From positions 744,001 to 808,000 of the forward strand of contig JBCAMK010000021.1 in assembly GCA_038503065.1 (NCBI GenBank): 64,000 nt of DNA, read 5' to 3'. This document shows, one piece after another, positions 59,405 to 64,000 of this stretch. The translations under genes were made by a program, and so were the position numbers. How positions within the stretch are numbered: the stretch's first letter is position 1; every line of letters starts with the position of its first letter. Source of the stretch: Paragyromitra xinjiangensis. Its lineage: Eukaryota > Ascomycota > Pezizomycetes > Pezizales > Discinaceae. Below the pieces are notes generated by a model. It was not told the origin of the DNA. It did no database searches and worked only from the letters and a program-made list of their open reading frames with translations.

Positions 59405-60857
59405 GGACTTTTGTTTTTATTATTGTTCTTTAGGTTGGGTTTGGGTTCAGCTTTTTGGGCAAAGGGGGTTCTGTTTTTATCATGGTCTTTTTTACTTCTT
59501 TCTTTCCGAAAAACTGGTTGGCCTGGTGCTTGGGGTCTGTTGTATTTTATTATTACTCTTTTGGTATACTAAAAGCCCTCCGCTCTTCTTCTTCTTTCTT
59601 GGGAACTGTCGCTCTTAATACCATTTGTTGTCTTTCGGTTATTGGCGGGGTTTTCCTTTGGTCAGTATATGAAAAAAAAACTTCAACCCTGTGTTACTAG
59701 CATTTTTTATTTCTTATTATGCTTTCCTGCGATTCTTGGGGGTGCTAGTTCTGTCGTTAGATTTCGTTGGAAACTCGAGCGTTATCATCGACTGATATAC
59801 ATCAACTGTTTGAGGGTTCGTTTTCTTATTTTAATGGTCTGCATTGAATCATTCACGTGTTCTGTGTTTTTTTCTCGTTATTTTGTTAAATGGAGTGCTG
59901 TTAGTAGATTAAAATGGAGTCATGGTCAGAATGAATTGGAAATCTTATCAGATCTGTTTATGTTAGTTTGGGTTGACGTGAGGATCTAGAAACCTACGAG
60001 GTTCCTGACCTAAGTCGCATCTATCAGACTTGATTTGTGTTCGTTTGAAACACATAAAGAAGTGGAGTTGGGTTATTTGCATATGAGATCACTCGCTTGA
60101 TGCTTTACTCGTGTTCATTTCGAACTTTATGATAGGCTCCATTACTTACGGCTGGATGGAAGATGGCCTAGTTTTTCTATTCCCTTGCTAGTATTTTCTC
60201 AGGTCTTTCGGGAAAGCAGATATCTATTTTAGTGGTTGATGTGATTTTCCCCAGATTTTAAACACCAAATATTGGAGGAAATCTAGGTGACTGGGGTGGA
60301 CACGAGACTATTCTCTTGCATCGCGCAGAAGTGGGATGTAGAATGAACTTTTACGATCAACTTGTCTCGGGTTTGGTAGTAGATTTTCACTAGTGCAGGT
60401 TAAAATAGGATCGATCCTCTCCGGTTTTCGACGAAAGCTGCATGTACGATGTAAAGGTTAGTGTCAAAGAGTGGAGCGGGAGAGATGGTAGGAAGTTTCA
60501 TGCTTGTTCCTAGTAAAGTGGAACTCTAATCACGTTGAAAACAAATCCCATCACAGCACAGATTAATTTCAACATAGAGCTCCAATGTAGGGGCATGACG
60601 CTCAATAGTCAACCTTCATCCGTCATTACCTCACTTTTACAACGAGTATGAATTGTGTTGTTTGAGACTTTCTTTGATTTATTTCACAGAACTAACTGCA
60701 AAAATCGAGCCTCTTGGTACAATCACTGATCCCTATTCCACAAGCCACCAGCCGTGAATCGACAGAAAGAGGAAAATAATCATAATTAAAGAAAGAGAAA
60801 ATGCATAAATTCATACCAAGAACCCCAAGAAAATGCAAAGAAAATATGATTATGCGT
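59405..60857. other. Intergenic, 1.45 kb, convergent 3' flanks
   Basis: Between the 3' ends of SWR1 and RTC3. T-rich for about 500 bases after the SWR1 stop. No gene supported. Confidence 0.55.
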
Positions 60858-61349
60858 TTAGTGAGCCACGCTAGGCCCAGCAGTGATGTTGGTGTCTCCC
60901 TGACGTTCAGGTGCCTGTATAAATATTAGTACCGAATCTCATTGTATGCGAGATAATTGGAGGGGATAACTTACAGTGCTGGTTTGCGGGGATCCGCCAA
61001 TGAGGATCTTCTTGAAAACTTCGTCCTCATTTTTGGTGCCAAACTCATTCTCAAGGTGGGCTTGTGACGCTCCGTCTAGGATGCCTTGTGCTCCCTGCCT
61101 ATTTCCCCGCAGTTCTATTAGCGTCGGGCTCTCTGATATGTAAAGAAAAGAGCAGGATAAAGGCATGGTGGGGTTTGGAACATACTTATGAGTGCAAAAG
61201 ATCTTCCATCCGTTCACGACCTGAGCGAGAGGGATTGACGAATCCTTCTTCCATTTCTCAAGAATATCAAGGGAGTCAACGAAAACGATAAAATTGTCAT
61301 TGCTTCCCTGGTAGACGACCTTGACCTGTTGAGCGTTTCCACGAGTCAT
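60858..61349 (-). CDS. RTC3: Rtc3-like SBDS N-terminal-domain protein
   Basis: Small protein made of the SBDS N-terminal (FYSH) fold; the yeast homologue Rtc3/Hgh-type protein is linked to RNA metabolism and stress, exact role unclear (family knowledge). Three exons: 61186-61349, 60975-61098, 60858-60914; 114 residues. Landmarks: NFIVFVDSLDILEKWKKD, IPLAQVVNGWKIFCTHK, GAQGILDGASQAHLENEFG, EDEVFKKILIGGSPQTS, and the tail APERQGDTN..AGPSVAH. Phases 2 and 0 close; donors GTATGT and GTAAGT. Start is the first ATG (MTRGNAQQVKVVYQGS), as in other fungal members. Confidence 0.93.
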
Positions 61350-64000
61350 TGTTGATTGATGTTTAGTGTATTGGATGGGTATTGGTTTGAAGTTGTATTG
61401 AAAGTTGAGATTATGTTTTTCCAGGAGATGGAAATGGAGAAGAGGAACACGGAGAAAGCGGGGAACAGAGGAGTATTTGAATTGCGTGGAACCGAAGGAG
61501 ATGCGAGGTCAAGACAGCAAGGCGCGGGAGGTATGACATCATTTGGCCAAGACCTTTGTAAAGAGCCCCAAATCCATGATGCTCCACCCCTGTCGCAACA
61601 GACGTCAACGCCAATTTCTCCCATGGGCCAAGTCCGGCCTTTGTATGCACAACCAACTCCAACCTTTGCCCTTTCACACCCGTTCCTTGCAGATGAGGAT
61701 TGCGAAATGTCGATCCCTGTGCTGGTATCGGGAGCTTATGTACGGCTACGTATGAATCTGTCCCTGAACTTAATCGAGCACCGTTCTTTTTGACGTAGAG
61801 TTTCTCGTATCCCGTTGCACAAGTTGTAATTGAACCACGGAAGTGGCCTCGCGGGTGATCTTCGGCGGCAGATTTTGACGTGACTGTCCCCTTGCATGGT
61901 TTGAATCTAACTAAATCTCCGGGAGCCACTCGGTATTTTGGCGCATTGTATCAGGATCGTATTCTATCTTGGCAGGCAATTATTTACGGTACTGGAACTG
62001 ACCAACCAAGTATTTGCGTATTGCATCTACAAGCTCGAGTGATGACCCAAGTGTTTTTAGGCCTGAGCTACGCAAGAAAATTGTAGTGGTTCAGGTTCAC
62101 TGTGTGCTATGCGTGTTTCTGGTAATATCGTCAGGCCACCCACAAATCTAGATCTTGAATCGAAGTTAAGCCTCATAGTGAAATTTTGCCTGTCAGTGCG
62201 ATGAAAAAGTCCCAGTATTTAAGCTATGGGGGTACTTCATAAACTTTGGTGCCACTGTTCTATCTAATGGCCCTTGGGCTAGCTAGGAATCACTTAGGGC
62301 GAACGAGTAAGGACCTTCCACCTTGACAAAAAACATTTGGAGCTAGTGTAACATCATTTCATTGTGGGAAGCCCCAAAGGATCGATGCTGAATTTTCTGT
62401 CACCATTGGCCATGAAATATTGTGCTATATGGAGGGTCTTGGTGGAAGTGACTGATTAGTAGGCTCAAATACTGCATCCGTTATAGAGCGCCTAATTATA
62501 CCATTATTAAGTTATGAAAACCACGGACGTTCTGTCAACAAATTATAAATGGATTTTCCTACTATCTTTCTTACCCTAGAAGTACAAAATTATGAATCTC
62601 TGTTGTAGCATTGCACCCTTAAGGCAGGGCCACTGGTCAAGTTCCGGTAGATGGAAATCATATTAGATGTGGCTACGATTCGGCCATCCTCGATCCAACA
62701 ACTGCTTAACAAAAAAATAAGTTTAGTACCTAAGATCCCCACATGATCGCCCACTGCAGTACTAGGAGAGTGCCTATCTAATGGAGGGATGAAATATACC
62801 CCGGCTATAACATCCCTGTCCGCCACCCCCAGACACCCCTCTTTTAATGGTTGCCAGCATCCAACACCCAAACTGTGAACTATCAACCACTCAGTACACC
62901 AGAAGTCATCCGCTAAAATCCATCATCTCCCTCCTCTCGGAAAATCGTTTTTTTCCAGCACAATCCTAATCTGAATCTGAGTTTCACGAACCAGTCACAG
63001 ATCTTGGTTTCTGTCATAATTGATAGCGGTAGCTCTATACCAGTTGTTGGAGAAGTCTTAGCGTTACGCCTTCCCTAACCTCTGAATGCGAAGCTCTTTT
63101 AGCCACGTGATCCGTACCTCGCACACTTGATAAAGAACTGCCGCCGAGAGGAGAAAAGGTGGCTTATTAATACTGTGGACGCTTAGGTTTCTGAAGCCCA
63201 GCTCGCTAGGTAGTTATTGCATACCTAGATTGGACCTTTCAACTCATTTTTCTCAAGATTGTATCCTGTTCATATCGTTTCGTTTCGTTTCGTTTTCAGT
63301 TTTTATCAGTCAGTTGATACGGCGTTCATGCGGCTTGGGTGTTACTTAGAGCTGCCTCCTTTCTGTCATAGCCTTGTTATGGGCGCTGCGTGGCTCCGGG
63401 GTTTGGTTTCCTTTCTATATCGTAGTCTTATTTCAGACATTTCAGTAACTCGGACCGAATACATTGCATTCCTCCCGAAAGGCGGTTTATAGGTGTAAAA
63501 TTGAATGGGGGATGGGATAGATGCTGACGATTATAAGTGGCCCCATTTGTCTGCATTAATCTACTCACTCTACTACAGAGAACTATACCTAATAAAACAG
63601 GACTCAATGTTAACTAAAAGGTTTCTGGTCGAAATTATGCGGGTTGAGCGCATGAGTACATTTAAATACTTGTTACGTAATCAGTTATTCAATATCGCAA
63701 AATTCCTAATGAAAAGGGGCCTCCTATTGGGCGAGCAAGGCCCAAGATGGTGATGGATAGCACCACCTATCAATATTTAATGTTTTCAGTCATAGGGTGG
63801 CTAGCATGAGCTCATTCCATCCGCTCTGGCATATGATTTATCCACGTCGAATCCCTCTATCCTCAGATACATGTATCTTCCGTGATTCCATCTTTAAATT
63901 ATTCCTCCGATGAGGATGTCATGATCCTCGAATCTTAAGTGGCAACTCTCCTGATGGGCAGATAGCTCTCGGCTTCTAGCGCGATGAGCAGGCTCATCCC
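61350..64000. other. Right end, 2.65 kb, no gene supported
   Basis: The first part is the RTC3 promoter. A 172-codon minus frame at 61411-61929 begins with GTG and has no ATG in its first 130 codons, so it is not taken as a gene. A plus-strand frame 63505-63753 starts with ATG but resembles nothing. A CGTTT repeat lies at 63276-63296, and a 14-base palindrome AGATACATGTATCT near 63865. Confidence 0.5.
63276..63296. repeat. CGTTT pentanucleotide microsatellite
   Basis: Four CGTTT units in a row, the last extended by one T. Confidence 0.85.

Noticed and set aside
61411..61929. 172-codon minus-strand open frame upstream of RTC3
   Set aside because: It begins with GTG, its first ATG comes only after about 130 codons, and the sequence resembles no family; it lies in the RTC3 promoter.

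Overview
The window comes from a filamentous ascomycete nuclear genome (Pezizomycotina). The evidence is that every recognisable gene is eukaryotic and fungal in type, the genes are cut by many short introns (about 45-75 nt, mostly GT-AG with CTAAC/CTGAC-like branch sites), and some of the proteins belong to fungus-specific families (SomA-type LisH regulator, Rtc3, Ync13-like MUN/C2 protein, nicotinate-type MFS permease). The long gene-poor stretches and decayed F-box/ankyrin and AAA+ genes would fit a large, repeat-rich genome such as those of Pezizomycetes, but that placement is inference.

Layout. 1-620: 5' end of a SomA/Flo8-like LisH regulator (minus, runs off the left edge). 2921-3994: BET3, TRAPP subunit (minus, five exons). 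5539-6143: DIB1, U5 snRNP protein (minus). 9487-10726: two-TM membrane protein with PPxY motifs and a GC-AG intron (plus). 12739-14624: seven-exon MFS permease (minus), divergent from a C2H2/C2HC zinc-finger gene at 15604-17079 (plus). 17.1-24.3 kb is an unstable accessory stretch: foldback repeat, F-box/ankyrin relic (18.1 kb), small MGSLCGKE-type protein gene (19311-19755), AAA+ ATPase pseudogene (20.1-21.5 kb), truncated F-box/ankyrin gene (22406-23272) with its decayed tail, and an unrecognised two-exon gene (23638-24261). 25006-26433: MRF1, mitochondrial release factor. 26.4-37.1 kb has no gene I can support. 37152-37837: SCOCO/Slo1-like coiled-coil protein. 40884-45168: large MUN-C2-MUN protein. 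47.2-47.9 kb: unrecognised decayed coding region. 48756-53894: compact minus-strand run SDH1, RPT1, NDUFB8. 54496-59404: SWR1 ATPase (plus), divergent from NDUFB8. 60858-61349: RTC3. The remainder to 64000 holds nothing I can call.

Functionally the window is a mix of core housekeeping genes: vesicle traffic (BET3, the MUN/C2 protein, the SCOCO-like protein), splicing (DIB1), mitochondrial function (MRF1, SDH1, NDUFB8), proteasome (RPT1), chromatin (SWR1) and transcription (SomA-like, zinc finger). Exon models were assembled by hand: each was checked for splice sites, phase and fit to the remembered family pattern, and all close in frame except SWR1, whose first exon needs two one-base frame changes in C-runs. 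No transcript data or database search was available.
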